The notes below the pieces were generated by a model. That model saw only the letters and a list, made by a program, of their open reading frames with translations. It searched no databases and was not told where the DNA came from. This document shows positions 25,599 through 34,392 of a stretch of DNA of 39,860 bases, piece by piece. Origin of the DNA: CAYJLC01 sp044426355 (GTDB lineage Bacteria; Bacillota; Clostridia; Oscillospirales; Butyricicoccaceae); NCBI GenBank assembly GCA_044426355.1, contig JAWXUO010000011.1, positions 1 to 39,860 on the forward strand, in the 5' to 3' direction. Each line of letters begins with the position of its first letter. Position 1 is the first letter of the stretch. The position numbers and the translations under genes are program-made.

Positions 25599-27083
25599 TT
25601 ATTTATGATACAATTTTTTATACTCATACGTTGGCGAACACGACATATTAACCCCAATTTTTCTAAACAAACTCTCATCTACATTCGATATTATTACCGA
25701 AGAATGTCCCTCAGTATTTTTTAGTTTATCTATCTGTTCTAATGCTTTTTTAGAATTTTCATTCGTTACAGCAGACATAGACAACGCAATTAACGTTTCA
25801 TCTGTGTGCAAACGTGGATTTGTGCTACCTAAAGTCGTAGTTTTTAGCTTTTGTATCGTTTCTACAACTATTCTTGATAGCAATTCTTCCTCACGTCCTA
25901 TATTCGCAAGGTGTTTTAACGCATTTAACAAAGCCGACGACGACGCTCCAAACAAATTCGATGTTTTCCCAGTGATAATCGTTCCATCGTGCAATTCGAT
26001 AGCAACAACAGGGCTTCCATTTGATTTCGCTTGAGCTTCTGAAATAACTGCAACATGACGTTTTACAAGCTCCGTATGTGCTTGATTTATTAATATTTCT
26101 GCTTTAAAAACTTTTTCATTCTCGCTCAGTCCACGACGTAATAAACACGCCTCTGCATAGTATCTTCTTATTATTTCTTGGCGAGCAGACTCTTTTACAA
26201 TATCTTCATCTATAATACATTTTCCAGCCATATTAACACCCATATCCGTAGGTGACTTATATGGACTTTCTCCGTATATTTTTGTAAATATTTCGTTTAA
26301 AACAGGAAAAATTTCAATATCTCGGTTATAATTTACCGTGGTTTCTTGAAAAGCTTCTAGGTGATATGGGTCTATCATATTAGAATCTAGTAAATCAAGT
26401 GTTGCCGATTCATAAGCTATATTTACAGGGTGACTTAGTGGTAAATTCCACACTGGAAACGTTTCATATTTTGCATATCCAGAATTAATTCCTCTTTTAT
26501 GGTCGTGATATAATTGCGATAAGCACACTGCCATCTTGCCCGAGCCAGGACCTGGAGCCGTCACAGCTATTAGTGGGCGACTTGTTTCGATATACTCATT
26601 TTTTCCATACCCATCATCACTCACAATTAGCGATAAATTAGACGGATAACCACAAATCATGTAATGTATATAGCACTTTACCCCTAAAGTTTCTAGTCTT
26701 GACTTAAATGCATCTGCCGAATTTTGCCCACTATATTGTGTTATAACCACCGAACCTACATACAGTTCACAACGTCTAAATTCGTCTATCAAACGCAAAA
26801 CGTCAGCATCATATGTTATTCCAAGGTCAGAACGTACTTTGTTGCTTTCTATATCCGTTGCAGATATTACCACAATAATTTCCGTTTTTTCTTTCATTTC
26901 TCCTAAAATACGTATTTTGCTATCTGGTTCAAATCCTGGCAAAACACGAGATGCATGGTAGTCATCAAATAATTTCCCACCAAATTCTAAATAAAGTTTA
27001 TTATCAAATTTGCTAACTCTTTCGATAATATTCTTAGATTGCATCTTTAGATATTTCTCAACGTCAAACCCAACTTTTTGCAT
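25599..27083 (-). CDS. UPF0371 (DUF1846) family protein
   Basis: A 494-residue cytosolic protein matching UPF0371 over its length. Landmarks are KIRILGEMKEKTEI near residue 60, a glycine-rich P-loop-like turn APGPGSGKMAVCLSQLYHD (about 177-195), and HTDETLIALSMSAVTN toward the C-terminus. Members are widespread in Gram-positive bacteria; the biochemical role is not established, although the Gly-rich loop suggests nucleotide or phosphate binding. The start is ATG 27083, five bases after GAGG; the GTG six bases earlier overlaps that box. It lies just downstream of the tRNA operon, behind that operon's terminator. Confidence 0.85.
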   Translation of the reverse strand: MQKVGFDVEKYLKMQSKNIIERVSKFDNKLYLEFGGKLFDDYHASRVLPGFEPDSKIRILGEMKEKTEIIVVISATDIESNKVRSDLGITYDADVLRLIDEFRRCELYVGSVVITQYSGQNSADAFKSRLETLGVKCYIHYMICGYPSNLSLIVSDDGYGKNEYIETSRPLIAVTAPGPGSGKMAVCLSQLYHDHKRGINSGYAKYETFPVWNLPLSHPVNIAYESATLDLLDSNMIDPYHLEAFQETTVNYNRDIEIFPVLNEIFTKIYGESPYKSPTDMGVNMAGKCIIDEDIVKESARQEIIRRYYAEACLLRRGLSENEKVFKAEILINQAHTELVKRHVAVISEAQAKSNGSPVVAIELHDGTIITGKTSNLFGASSSALLNALKHLANIGREEELLSRIVVETIQKLKTTTLGSTNPRLHTDETLIALSMSAVTNENSKKALEQIDKLKNTEGHSSVIISNVDESLFRKIGVNMSCSPTYEYKKLYHK

Positions 27084-27106
27084 ACACACCTCATATTTAA
27101 ACTTTT

Positions 27107-27137
27107 AAAAACCGCCGTAGCTTTTGCTACGACGGCT
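27107..27137 (-). terminator. Terminator of the tRNA operon
   Basis: On the minus strand AGCCGTCGTAGC pairs with GCTACGGCGGT (one mismatch; AAAA loop), followed by TTTTT. It lies 8 bases after the CCA end of tRNA-Val. Confidence 0.9.
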
Positions 27138-27144
27138 TATCTTT

Positions 27145-27220
27145 TGGTGGAAACAACAGGGATCGAACCTGTGACCCCCTGCTTGTAAGGCAGGTGCTCT
27201 CCCAGCTGAGCTATGCTTCC
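27145..27220 (-). tRNA. tRNA-Val (UAC)
   Basis: A 76-base cloverleaf: acceptor GGAAGCA pairs with TGTTTCC, the anticodon loop is CTTACAA with anticodon TAC, the T-arm has GGTTCGATCC, and CCA is encoded. It is last in the three-tRNA operon. Confidence 0.97.
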
Positions 27221-27263
27221 AAAATTAATATAGACCCTATACATAAATATAAAGTCTATAATG

Positions 27264-27338
27264 TGGTGACCCGTACGAGAATCGAACTCGTGATGCCGCC
27301 GTGAAAGGGCGGAGTCTTAACCGCTTGACCAACGGGCC
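27264..27338 (-). tRNA. tRNA-Glu (UUC)
   Basis: A 75-base cloverleaf: acceptor GGCCCGT pairs with ACGGGTC, the anticodon stem-loop is CCGCC-CTTTCAC-GGCGG with anticodon TTC, and CCA is encoded. It is the middle gene of the operon. Confidence 0.97.
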
Positions 27339-27353
27339 TAATTTGTTTTTTAT

Positions 27354-27430
27354 TGGTAGCGGTAGTAGGATTTGAACCTACGACCAATCGGGTATGAACC
27401 GAGTACTCTAGCCAACTGAGCTATACCGCC
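27354..27430 (-). tRNA. tRNA-Met (CAU), elongator type
   Basis: A 77-base cloverleaf: acceptor GGCGGTA pairs with TACCGCT, the anticodon loop is TTCATAC with anticodon CAT, and CCA is encoded. The first acceptor pair is G-C, so it is not the initiator (which has an unpaired C1). The overall sequence resembles elongator tRNA-Met; the lysidine tRNA-Ile2 is the less likely alternative. Confidence 0.9.
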
Positions 27431-27454
27431 ATATTTGCTGTAACCAGCTATATT

Positions 27455-27483
27455 ATAATAACATATATTATATAGGTTGTCAA
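27455..27483 (-). promoter_or_regulatory. tRNA operon promoter P2
   Basis: Minus strand: TTGACA (27478-27483), 17-base spacer, TATTAT (27455-27460), preceded by AAAAAAGTG. It lies about 25 bases before tRNA-Met. Confidence 0.9.
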
Positions 27484-27549
27484 CACTTTTTTAAAATATT
27501 TCAAAAATATTTTTATGACTTGTATATTTGCTCTAGACGAATTAAATAT

Positions 27550-27578
27550 ATAATATCATATAAAGATTTATTTGTCAA
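27550..27578 (-). promoter_or_regulatory. tRNA operon promoter P1
   Basis: Minus strand: TTGACA (27573-27578), 17-base spacer, TATTAT (27550-27555), preceded by AAAAAGGTG. Its A-rich upstream region runs into the last codons of the membrane-protein gene, and no terminator separates them, so some read-through into the tRNAs is possible. Confidence 0.85.
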
Positions 27579-27585
27579 CACCTTT

Positions 27586-28338
27586 TTATAATAATTTTAA
27601 AGTATTATAAAACATTATTATTATTAAATATAGCCCACCTATTAACACGCCAACTGCTTTGCCTAAAAAAGCTAGCACTAAGCTTACGATAGTTATAAGA
27701 CCTAAAACCACAACGTTTATTAGTAATATTTTATAATCTGTATTTTTATTAAAGATTATAATTTCACGCATTTTTCCGTGATTATCACGTGATGTTTTGA
27801 TTAACCAAAATACTAATCCTAAAAATGCAAGCGAAATTAATGCGATATATGGGGCACGTCTTACATTTTCTCCAATGTAATATACAAAAAATAAATTTAC
27901 AATATTTGAAATAGTTACTAAATATACATCATTCGTGTATGTTACAAATACAAAATATTGCACTGCTACAGCCGTTAAAAACATATAAATATATTTTACA
28001 GCCGAAAAAATCGAAAATGTATTGATTAATCCAAAATAAACACAAGTTACTGCAAATATTGGTATTAAATTTTTTGCTGTTATAAGTTTATACGGATTAT
28101 CCGAAATTTTGTCTTTATCTAAATATACTTTTGTTCCACAGCCAACAATTCCTATCAAGCTTAGTGCAACACCCATTTTAGAAATATTACTTATAGTTAC
28201 AAAAGCTTGTGCCGAAGCATCTGATGCTCTATAAAAATACATTGCGAAAAATATTCCTATGAATACTAATGTAAATACAATTAATAATTTGTTTGTTATA
28301 TAATCCTGAAGTTCTCTTTCCTTATTTTTTTTCAACAT
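27586..28338 (-). CDS. Hypothetical integral membrane protein
   Basis: A 250-residue protein with a charged N-terminus (MLKKNKERELQDYITNK) and about seven or eight hydrophobic helices; no family motif is recognised. GAGGAG five bases before 28338 fixes the start; the frame is open 19 codons further, but that would overlap rsmE and lacks a ribosome-binding site. It is the last gene of trmN6-rsmI-rsmE-this, 10 bases after rsmE. No terminator follows before the tRNA promoters. The location is the cytoplasmic membrane; function unknown. Confidence 0.8.
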   Translation of the reverse strand: MLKKNKERELQDYITNKLLIVFTLVFIGIFFAMYFYRASDASAQAFVTISNISKMGVALSLIGIVGCGTKVYLDKDKISDNPYKLITAKNLIPIFAVTCVYFGLINTFSIFSAVKYIYMFLTAVAVQYFVFVTYTNDVYLVTISNIVNLFFVYYIGENVRRAPYIALISLAFLGLVFWLIKTSRDNHGKMREIIIFNKNTDYKILLINVVVLGLITIVSLVLAFLGKAVGVLIGGLYLIIIMFYNTLKLL

Positions 28339-28348
28339 ATACACTCCT

Positions 28349-29083
28349 CTATGATAAATTATCTGTTTCATACATAATTGCTGACACGCACGCAATCGGT
28401 GCTGTTTCAGCTCGTAAAATTCTACGCCCTAATGTTGCTATACAGATATTATTTTCTTTTAAATATTCTATTTCAGTTTCATCAAAGCCACCCTCAGGAC
28501 CGATTATTATCCCAATGCTTTGAAACTTTTTATCTTTTATAATTTCTTTTAAAGATGTATTTTCTTCGTTTTCATATAAAACAACAGCAATATCTTTTTC
28601 CGAAATTTTTTCAGCTATTTCTTTTATATCTAAAATACTAGATACTTGTGGAATAATTCCACGTCCACTTTGCTTTGCAGATTCTTCTGCAATTTTTTGC
28701 AAGCGTTCTTTTTTCTTAGCTTTGCTTTTTTCATCAAACTTGACTATCGAACGTTTTGAGATAAAAGGTATTATTTCGCACGCTCCAAGCTCTGTAACTT
28801 TTTGTGTTACAAGTTCTAGTTTGTCGCCTTTTGTTACAGATATATAGACGTGAACTTTTACAGAAGGTTCCCCTTTTGGTGGATTTTTTGATATTATTTT
28901 ACATTCTGTGTGAGTATCGCATATTTTCTCTATTATACAATTATACTCTATTTTTCCGTCACTTGCAACTATTTTTTGTAAATTTTTCATTCTTAATGAT
29001 TTTGACAAATGAAAATGGTCTTCGTTTCGTATTATAATTCCATCATTTACCATATTTTCATCTGTTATAAAAAATCTAGCCAC
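28349..29083 (-). CDS. rsmE: 16S rRNA (uracil1498-N3)-methyltransferase
   Basis: A SPOUT-family methyltransferase modifying U1498 of 16S rRNA. The 244 residues contain the knot signatures GPEGGFDETEIEYLKE and LGRRILRAETAP, both intact, plus an N-terminal PUA-like domain (about 1-70). The start is GTG, with GAGGGA upstream, sharing one base with the rsmI stop (TAGTG), which implies translational coupling. It is usually paired with prmA in Firmicutes; here prmA is 14 kb away and rsmE sits with rsmI. Confidence 0.95.
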   Translation of the reverse strand: MARFFITDENMVNDGIIIRNEDHFHLSKSLRMKNLQKIVASDGKIEYNCIIEKICDTHTECKIISKNPPKGEPSVKVHVYISVTKGDKLELVTQKVTELGACEIIPFISKRSIVKFDEKSKAKKKERLQKIAEESAKQSGRGIIPQVSSILDIKEIAEKISEKDIAVVLYENEENTSLKEIIKDKKFQSIGIIIGPEGGFDETEIEYLKENNICIATLGRRILRAETAPIACVSAIMYETDNLS

Positions 29084-29919
29084 TACTTTCCCTCAACTTT
29101 TTGTTTTTTTATCACTGAATTATACAGTAAGTTTTTAGAAATTCCATTTTCCTTAGAAATATATTTAACAGCATCTTTTATGCTCATTCCATAATTTACT
29201 AGTTCTAAAACTTTTTCTATACACTCATTTTCGTCAACACTTGCCTCTTGCTCCTCGTTTCCACGAATAACTAAAGCATATTCCCCACGTGGTTCTTTCT
29301 CTTTATAGAGCCTTATTGCATCGTTTAAATTCGTTTTTATATACTCTTCGTATTTTTTTGTCATTTCTCTACATATAGTTAAATCTCTATTTCCGAATAC
29401 CTCATAAAAATCATTTAAAGTTTTTTTCAATTTATGAGGGGCTTCATAAAAAACCATGGTTCTTTTTTCGTTTTTCAAGCTTTCTAAATGCTCGAAACGA
29501 GCTTTTTTATCAACCGACAAAAATCCTTCAAATGTAAACCTTGCACTCGGTTGACCCGATACAGAAATCGCTGATGCAATAGCTGACGCTCCAACCACAG
29601 GCACGACTTTAATTCCGTTTTCAAAACATAATTTTACAAGGTCTTCGCCAGGGTCTGATATTGCAGGAGTTCCTGCATCTGTTATAATTCCACAAGTTTC
29701 GCCTTTTAACATTCTGTCTATTATTTCTTTGCCTTTTTCTCTTTTGTTATGCTCAAAATAGCTAACTAATGGTTTTTTTATTTCAAAATGATTTAAAAGT
29801 TTCGAGCTAACTCTCGTGTCTTCTGTAGCTATAAAATCTACTTCTTCTAGCGTTTGTACTGCTCGATAAGTAATGTCGCCTAAATTTCCTATTGGCGTTG
29901 ATATAATGTATAGCGTCAT
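29083..29919 (-). CDS. rsmI: 16S rRNA (cytidine1402-2'-O)-methyltransferase
   Basis: A tetrapyrrole-methylase-fold enzyme adding the 2'-O-methyl at C1402 of 16S rRNA. The 278 residues include STPIGNLGDITYRA (7-20), ATEDTR, ITDAGTPAISDPGEDLV and FYEAPHKLKKTL. The C-terminal 50 residues, with a Lys-rich tail, match the usual HTH-like extension. The ATG overlaps the stop of the TrmN6-like gene (ATGA), and its stop overlaps the rsmE start. Confidence 0.95.
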   Translation of the reverse strand: MTLYIISTPIGNLGDITYRAVQTLEEVDFIATEDTRVSSKLLNHFEIKKPLVSYFEHNKREKGKEIIDRMLKGETCGIITDAGTPAISDPGEDLVKLCFENGIKVVPVVGASAIASAISVSGQPSARFTFEGFLSVDKKARFEHLESLKNEKRTMVFYEAPHKLKKTLNDFYEVFGNRDLTICREMTKKYEEYIKTNLNDAIRLYKEKEPRGEYALVIRGNEEQEASVDENECIEKVLELVNYGMSIKDAVKYISKENGISKNLLYNSVIKKQKVEGK

Positions 29920-30626
29920 TTATTATATATCCTCATAAGTTCATCTGTGTATGATAAATCTGCGTTTCGTGTTATCAAAGTTGGTTCTACTATAATACCC
30001 GATTTTGCACCAACTTTACCTTCGATAAGTACTACCGACGGTGCAGAATTTACCGTTCCTACAACATATTTCATTCGCTTTGGTTCAATATTATTTAAAA
30101 ACATTGCACGAAAGACATCTGACGTTCGCTCTGGTTTTTGCACTATATATAGTCTGCCACCATATTTTAATAAATATTTTGCACTCTTGCAAACATCAAA
30201 AACATCAAAATCTTTTTCTACTCTTGCAATCTTTTTATTTATATTTTCACTTTCTAACCCAGAATTTTCTTTAAAATAAGGTGGGTTTGAAATTACTACA
30301 TCATAGTTTTCTCTTTTTAAAAATTTTTCTACTTCTCTTGCATCTTTACAAAAAACGTTTATTTTTAATTTATTAAGTTCTACATTTTCTTTCGCAAGGC
30401 AAGCTACTTCTTCTTGAATTTCGACTGCATCTACTTCTATTTTAGGATTTTTTCCAAATAGCAAAATAGATATTGCACCATTTCCACACCCTAAATCGCA
30501 AATTTTTTCACGAGATTTAACTTTTGCAAAATCCGTTAGTAAAACTGTATCTTGACCTAGTTTAAAAAATCTATCATCTTGTATTAATTTAAAACCACCG
30601 TGCAATTCGTCTATACTTCTTGACAT
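29916..30626 (-). CDS. trmN6: tRNA1(Val) A37 N6-methyltransferase (TrmN6/YfiC-like)
   Basis: A Rossmann-fold adenine methyltransferase of 236 residues from MSRSIDELHGG. The SAM site is CDLGCGNGAISILLF, followed by VDAVEIQEE, and the catalytic motif NPPY is in VVISNPPYFKENSG. E. coli TrmN6 methylates A37 of tRNA-Val1, and a tRNA-Val gene lies 3 kb downstream, although the link is not proof. GAGGA before 30626 and a -10 box that overlaps the longer start (30656) both select 30626. It is first in the operon with rsmI, rsmE and a membrane protein. Confidence 0.88.
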   Translation of the reverse strand: MSRSIDELHGGFKLIQDDRFFKLGQDTVLLTDFAKVKSREKICDLGCGNGAISILLFGKNPKIEVDAVEIQEEVACLAKENVELNKLKINVFCKDAREVEKFLKRENYDVVISNPPYFKENSGLESENINKKIARVEKDFDVFDVCKSAKYLLKYGGRLYIVQKPERTSDVFRAMFLNNIEPKRMKYVVGTVNSAPSVVLIEGKVGAKSGIIVEPTLITRNADLSYTDELMRIYNK

Positions 30627-30656
30627 ATTTCCTCGCTTAAATATTCTTAAAATCAT

Positions 30657-30684
30657 TTTATACCATATTTTGCCATAAATCCAA
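30657..30684 (-). promoter_or_regulatory. Promoter of the trmN6-rsmI-rsmE operon
   Basis: Minus strand: TTGGAT (30679-30684), 16-base spacer ending in TGG, TATAAA (30657-30662). Confidence 0.6.
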
Positions 30685-30737
30685 ACGTATAAAACAAAAT
30701 TTTTCCCTTAAACTATTAGTAAATAAAATTTAAAGGA

Positions 30738-31400
30738 GTGTTTACTATTCGTAAATCAATAATCATTACGACTATCGCCGTTTTTTTCGTATTATTTTCT
30801 ACAATAAACCCCGAAGCTTCGACCTATAGGCAAGGTTCGACTGGCTCAGTTGTTACACAAATACAAACTAAATTAATAAACTGGGGGTATCTAAAAGGTA
30901 CTGCCGACGGCATTTATGGCTCTGCAACCACATCTGCAATCAGACTTTTTCAACAAAAAAACGGTCTGTATGTTGATGGCATAGCAGGTACACGCACACT
31001 TTCTGCTCTCGGAATTTCTTCCTCATCTTCTGGTTCTACTGCTTCGAGAAACGAAGATTTATATCTGCTTGCACGAATAATTTCTGCTGAGGCTCGTGGC
31101 GAACCATACGAGGGACAAGTTGCCGTTGGTGCTGTTGTTTTAAACCGTGTTTCGCACCCATCTTTTCCAAATACTTTTGCTGGTGTTATTTACCAAAAAG
31201 GTGCTTTTACAGCTATCGTAGACGGACAATTTAACGAGCCGATAGCAGACAGTGCTTACCGTGCTGCTCAAGATGCAATAAACGGCTGGGACCCTACAGG
31301 TGGTGCTATATATTATTATAACCCTGTTAAATCTACTAACCAGTGGATTTTCTCAAGACAAATCATCACAGTTATCGGCAATCATCGCTTTGCTATCTAG
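30738..31400 (+). CDS. sleB: SleB-type cell wall hydrolase with peptidoglycan-binding domain
   Basis: Predicted lytic transglycosylase acting on spore-cortex or vegetative peptidoglycan. After a signal peptide (about 1-28, ending PEA) comes a PG_binding_1 domain (about 30-92, GSTGSVVTQIQTKL and DGIYGSATTSAIRLFQQ), a Ser-rich linker, then the hydrolase_2 domain (about 106-220), with the likely catalytic Glu in ISAEARGE. The start is uncertain. The only standard in-frame start, GTG 30738, lies inside the AAAGGAG box (30732-30738). An ATT at 30747 sits 8 bases behind that box and would give a normal IRKSIIIT signal peptide. The gene has its own terminator; sporulation control is expected for the family, but no sporulation sigma site was clearly recognised. 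Confidence 0.85.
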   Translation: MFTIRKSIIITTIAVFFVLFSTINPEASTYRQGSTGSVVTQIQTKLINWGYLKGTADGIYGSATTSAIRLFQQKNGLYVDGIAGTRTLSALGISSSSSGSTASRNEDLYLLARIISAEARGEPYEGQVAVGAVVLNRVSHPSFPNTFAGVIYQKGAFTAIVDGQFNEPIADSAYRAAQDAINGWDPTGGAIYYYNPVKSTNQWIFSRQIITVIGNHRFAI

Positions 31401-31411
31401 CATGGTTATTT

Positions 31412-31448
31412 AACCTCCTTAGATTTAATTTCTAAGGAGGTTTTTTTA
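31412..31448 (+). terminator. Terminator after the sleB-like gene
   Basis: AACCTCCTTAGA (31412-31423) pairs perfectly with TCTAAGGAGGTT (31431-31442), followed by seven Ts. It overlaps the last bases of the convergent secA gene; on the minus strand no T-run follows. Confidence 0.92.
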
Positions 31449-34178
31449 GTTACCTGTATTTGTAGCTCCACAACATTTTTTATATTTTTTACCACTTCCA
31501 CAAGTACAAGGGTCATTTCTACCTACTTTTGAATTTGCATTTCTAACAGGTTTTTTTGCTATTGTTTGGTCACTAGCAGAAGTAGATGTTATTTTTGCTA
31601 CTGGTTCTGCTTTTATTGGTTGGTTTGGAACTAAAGAGAACGTAAATAATTTATTTACAACTTCTTCTCGAATTTCCTCAATCATTTGCTCAAACATATC
31701 AAAACCTTCACGTTTATATTCCAAAACAGGGTCATGTTGACCATATGCACGAAGACTTACACCAGTTCTTAATTCTTGCATGTCATCTATATGTGCCATC
31801 CATTTAACGTCAACAACTTTTAATAAAACTACTCTTTCAAAATCACGGATAAATTCTTTACCGAATTTTTCTTCACGCATTTCATAAGTTTTAAACGCAA
31901 TCTTTTTAAGAAGTTCTGACATTTCCTCTTTTGTTGTTTTGTTATACATTATATTTTGATAAATGAATATTCCACGAAATCTGTTTAAGATTGATTCGAA
32001 AGCTTCTTCTGTTACCTCTGATTCTTCGCCACAAGCGTTGTTCACAGTTTTTTCGATAGTTTCTTCTATCATCGTCTTAATGTATTTTTCTACATCTTCG
32101 CCTTCTAAAACTTGATCTCTTTGTTTGTAGATAACTTTTCGCTGAACGTTCATTACGTCGTCATATTGCAATACATTTTTACGAGAGCTAAAACTTCTTC
32201 CCTCTACTTTACGTTGTGCAGATTCTATAGAGTTTGTTAAAACTTTTTGGTCTATAGCCTCGTCTTCTGGCAAACCTAAAGTATCCATTAATTTAGTTAT
32301 TTTATCGCCTGCAAACAAACGCATTAAATCATCATCAAGAGAGATATAGAAATTTGATTCCCCTGGGTCGCCTTGTCGTCCTGCACGTCCACGAAGTTGG
32401 TTATCTATACGTCTACTTTCGTGACGTTCTGTACCTAAAATGCAAAGTCCACCTGATTCTATAACTTTTTTCGCATCTTCATTCGTTGTTTCTTTATGTT
32501 TATTATGCAGTTTTTCGAATTTTTTTCTAGCTTCTAAAATTTCTTGGTTATCTGTTTCGCCATGACCAGTTGCCTCTACAAGCATTTCTTCGCTATATCC
32601 CTCACGTCGCATATCATCAAGTGCTAAATACTCTGCGTTACCACCTAAAACAATATCCGTACCACGTCCTGCCATGTTTGTAGCTATAGTAACTGCAAAA
32701 GGCTTTCCTGCTTGTGCTACTATTTCTGCTTCTTTATCATGCATTTTAGCATTCAACACTTTATGTTGTATACCTTCTTTTTTAAGCAATTTTGATATAA
32801 CTTCAGATTTTTCTATAGAAACAGTACCAACAAGTATCGGTTGTCCTTTGTCATAACATTCACGTACTTTTCGAACTGTTGCTTTATATTTTCCTGTTTC
32901 GTTTTTGAAAATAGCATCATTGTTATCAACTCTTTGTATTCCACGATTTGTAGGAATTTCTATAACGTCTAAATTATAGATATGTCTAAATTCGTCTTCC
33001 TCTGTTAGAGCCGTACCTGTCATACCAGAAAGTTTTTTATATAGTCTAAAGTAGTTTTGGAAAGTGATTGTTGCTAGTGTTTTGCTTTCGTTTTCAACTT
33101 TTACTTTTTCTTTTGCCTCAATAGCTTGGTGCAAACCATCTGAATAACGTCTACCAAACATTAAACGTCCAGTAAATTCGTCAACAATAACGATTTTTCC
33201 TTCATCTATAACGTAGTCTGTATCACGAGCCATAAGACTTCTTGCACGTATCGCTTGGTTTATGTGGTGAAGCAACGTTGAGTGTTCTGGTTCTGTAATA
33301 TTTTCGATTTTAAAAGCTTGCTCTGCTCTTGAAATACCTTGTGGTGTTAGCGTTGCAGTTTTTGCTTTTTCGTCTACTAAAAAGTCAACATCAATATCGT
33401 CTTGTGCTTCTTTTTCGTCTACTTCTACTAATCTTTTAGACGAAAGTTTTTGTGCAAATTGGTCAGCTATTAAATACATTTGAGTAGATGCTTCGCCTTG
33501 CCCTGAAATTATAAGAGGCGTTCTTGCTTCGTCTATTAAAATTGAGTCTACCTCATCAACGATACAAAAAGAATGTCCACGTTGTACTTTTTTGCTTTTT
33601 ACAACAGCCATATTATCACGAAGATAGTCAAAACCAAATTCGTTATTTGTTCCATAAGTTATATCTGCACCATATTGTGGTTGACGAGAAGACGGCTCTA
33701 CATCATGAATTACAAGCCCTACGGTAAGCCCTAAATATTTATATACTTTACCCATCCATTCGCTGTCACGTTTTGCAAGATAGTCATTAACCGTGATAAG
33801 ATGAACTCCTTCGCCTGTTAGCGCATTTAAATATGCAGGCAAAGTTGCCATAAGTGTTTTACCCTCACCAGTTCTCATTTCGCCAATTCTTCCTTGGTGC
33901 AAAACAATCCCTGCAATAAGTTGAACTCTATAGTGTTTCATGCCTAAAACACGCATAGATGCCTCTCTAACCGTTGCAAAAGCTTCTGGTAAAATATCGT
34001 CTAAAGTTTCGCCACCTGCTAAACGTTCTTTAAAATCTTCCGTTTTTTTACGCAGGTCATAATCGCTTAAATTTGAGTATTCTTCATCTAAAGACTCTAT
34101 TTTTTCGATTATCGGCATTATTCTTTTAATTTCTCTTTCGCTGTGTGTTCCAAATATTTTATCTAATAATTTTGCCAT
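31446..34178 (-). CDS. secA: Preprotein translocase ATPase SecA
   Basis: The motor that drives Sec-dependent export through SecYEG. The 910 residues contain Walker A GEGKT (104-108, in MRTGEGKTLMA), the DEAD-type Walker B VDEVDSILIDEAR, the helicase-2 motifs ATNMAGRGTD and RGRAGRQGD, and a C-terminal zinc motif CTCGSGKKYKKCC that binds SecB or lipids. The start is ATG 34178, with AAAGGA 9 bases ahead; a TTG 18 bases earlier overlaps that box. It is divergent from prfB, with which it is often syntenic. Clients here include the SLH protein, the SleB-like hydrolase and the two lipoproteins. Confidence 0.97.
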   Translation of the reverse strand: MAKLLDKIFGTHSEREIKRIMPIIEKIESLDEEYSNLSDYDLRKKTEDFKERLAGGETLDDILPEAFATVREASMRVLGMKHYRVQLIAGIVLHQGRIGEMRTGEGKTLMATLPAYLNALTGEGVHLITVNDYLAKRDSEWMGKVYKYLGLTVGLVIHDVEPSSRQPQYGADITYGTNNEFGFDYLRDNMAVVKSKKVQRGHSFCIVDEVDSILIDEARTPLIISGQGEASTQMYLIADQFAQKLSSKRLVEVDEKEAQDDIDVDFLVDEKAKTATLTPQGISRAEQAFKIENITEPEHSTLLHHINQAIRARSLMARDTDYVIDEGKIVIVDEFTGRLMFGRRYSDGLHQAIEAKEKVKVENESKTLATITFQNYFRLYKKLSGMTGTALTEEDEFRHIYNLDVIEIPTNRGIQRVDNNDAIFKNETGKYKATVRKVRECYDKGQPILVGTVSIEKSEVISKLLKKEGIQHKVLNAKMHDKEAEIVAQAGKPFAVTIATNMAGRGTDIVLGGNAEYLALDDMRREGYSEEMLVEATGHGETDNQEILEARKKFEKLHNKHKETTNEDAKKVIESGGLCILGTERHESRRIDNQLRGRAGRQGDPGESNFYISLDDDLMRLFAGDKITKLMDTLGLPEDEAIDQKVLTNSIESAQRKVEGRSFSSRKNVLQYDDVMNVQRKVIYKQRDQVLEGEDVEKYIKTMIEETIEKTVNNACGEESEVTEEAFESILNRFRGIFIYQNIMYNKTTKEEMSELLKKIAFKTYEMREEKFGKEFIRDFERVVLLKVVDVKWMAHIDDMQELRTGVSLRAYGQHDPVLEYKREGFDMFEQMIEEIREEVVNKLFTFSLVPNQPIKAEPVAKITSTSASDQTIAKKPVRNANSKVGRNDPCTCGSGKKYKKCCGATNTGN

Positions 34179-34297
34179 TTTATATAATCCTTTCAAATTA
34201 AATCAATATAATCAAATGCATTAGTATCAAATTTATGTTCATACTTTTCTACATCTTAATTCAGTTATGCTCTTCACTTTTTTAGTTACTTCTATAT

Positions 34298-34325
34298 ATT
34301 ATACCATATAGTTGAGAAAATTCAA
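34298..34325 (-). promoter_or_regulatory. secA promoter
   Basis: Minus strand: TTGAAT (34320-34325), 16-base spacer ending in TGG, TATAAT (34298-34303). The leader of about 110 bases shows no strong structure. Confidence 0.7.
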
Positions 34326-34334
34326 ACAAATATA

Positions 34335-34363
34335 TTGTAAATTTCTAAAAATTTTTATATAAT
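34335..34363 (+). promoter_or_regulatory. prfB promoter
   Basis: TTGTAA (34335-34340), 17-base spacer, TATAAT (34358-34363). GGAGG lies before the ATG. Confidence 0.75.
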
Positions 34364-34392
34364 AAAAGTATATCGAAAAATGGAGGCTAATT

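Noticed and set aside
28339..28395. 19-codon extension of the membrane-protein gene into rsmE
   Set aside because: It overlaps rsmE and has no ribosome-binding site; GAGGAG before 28338 fixes the shorter start.
29947..30279. 110-codon frame antisense to the trmN6-like gene
   Set aside because: Low-complexity, Ser/Phe-rich shadow of a well-supported gene; no ribosome-binding site or family resemblance.
34179..34196. TTG start for secA six codons upstream
   Set aside because: That TTG overlaps the AAAGGA box used by ATG 34178.
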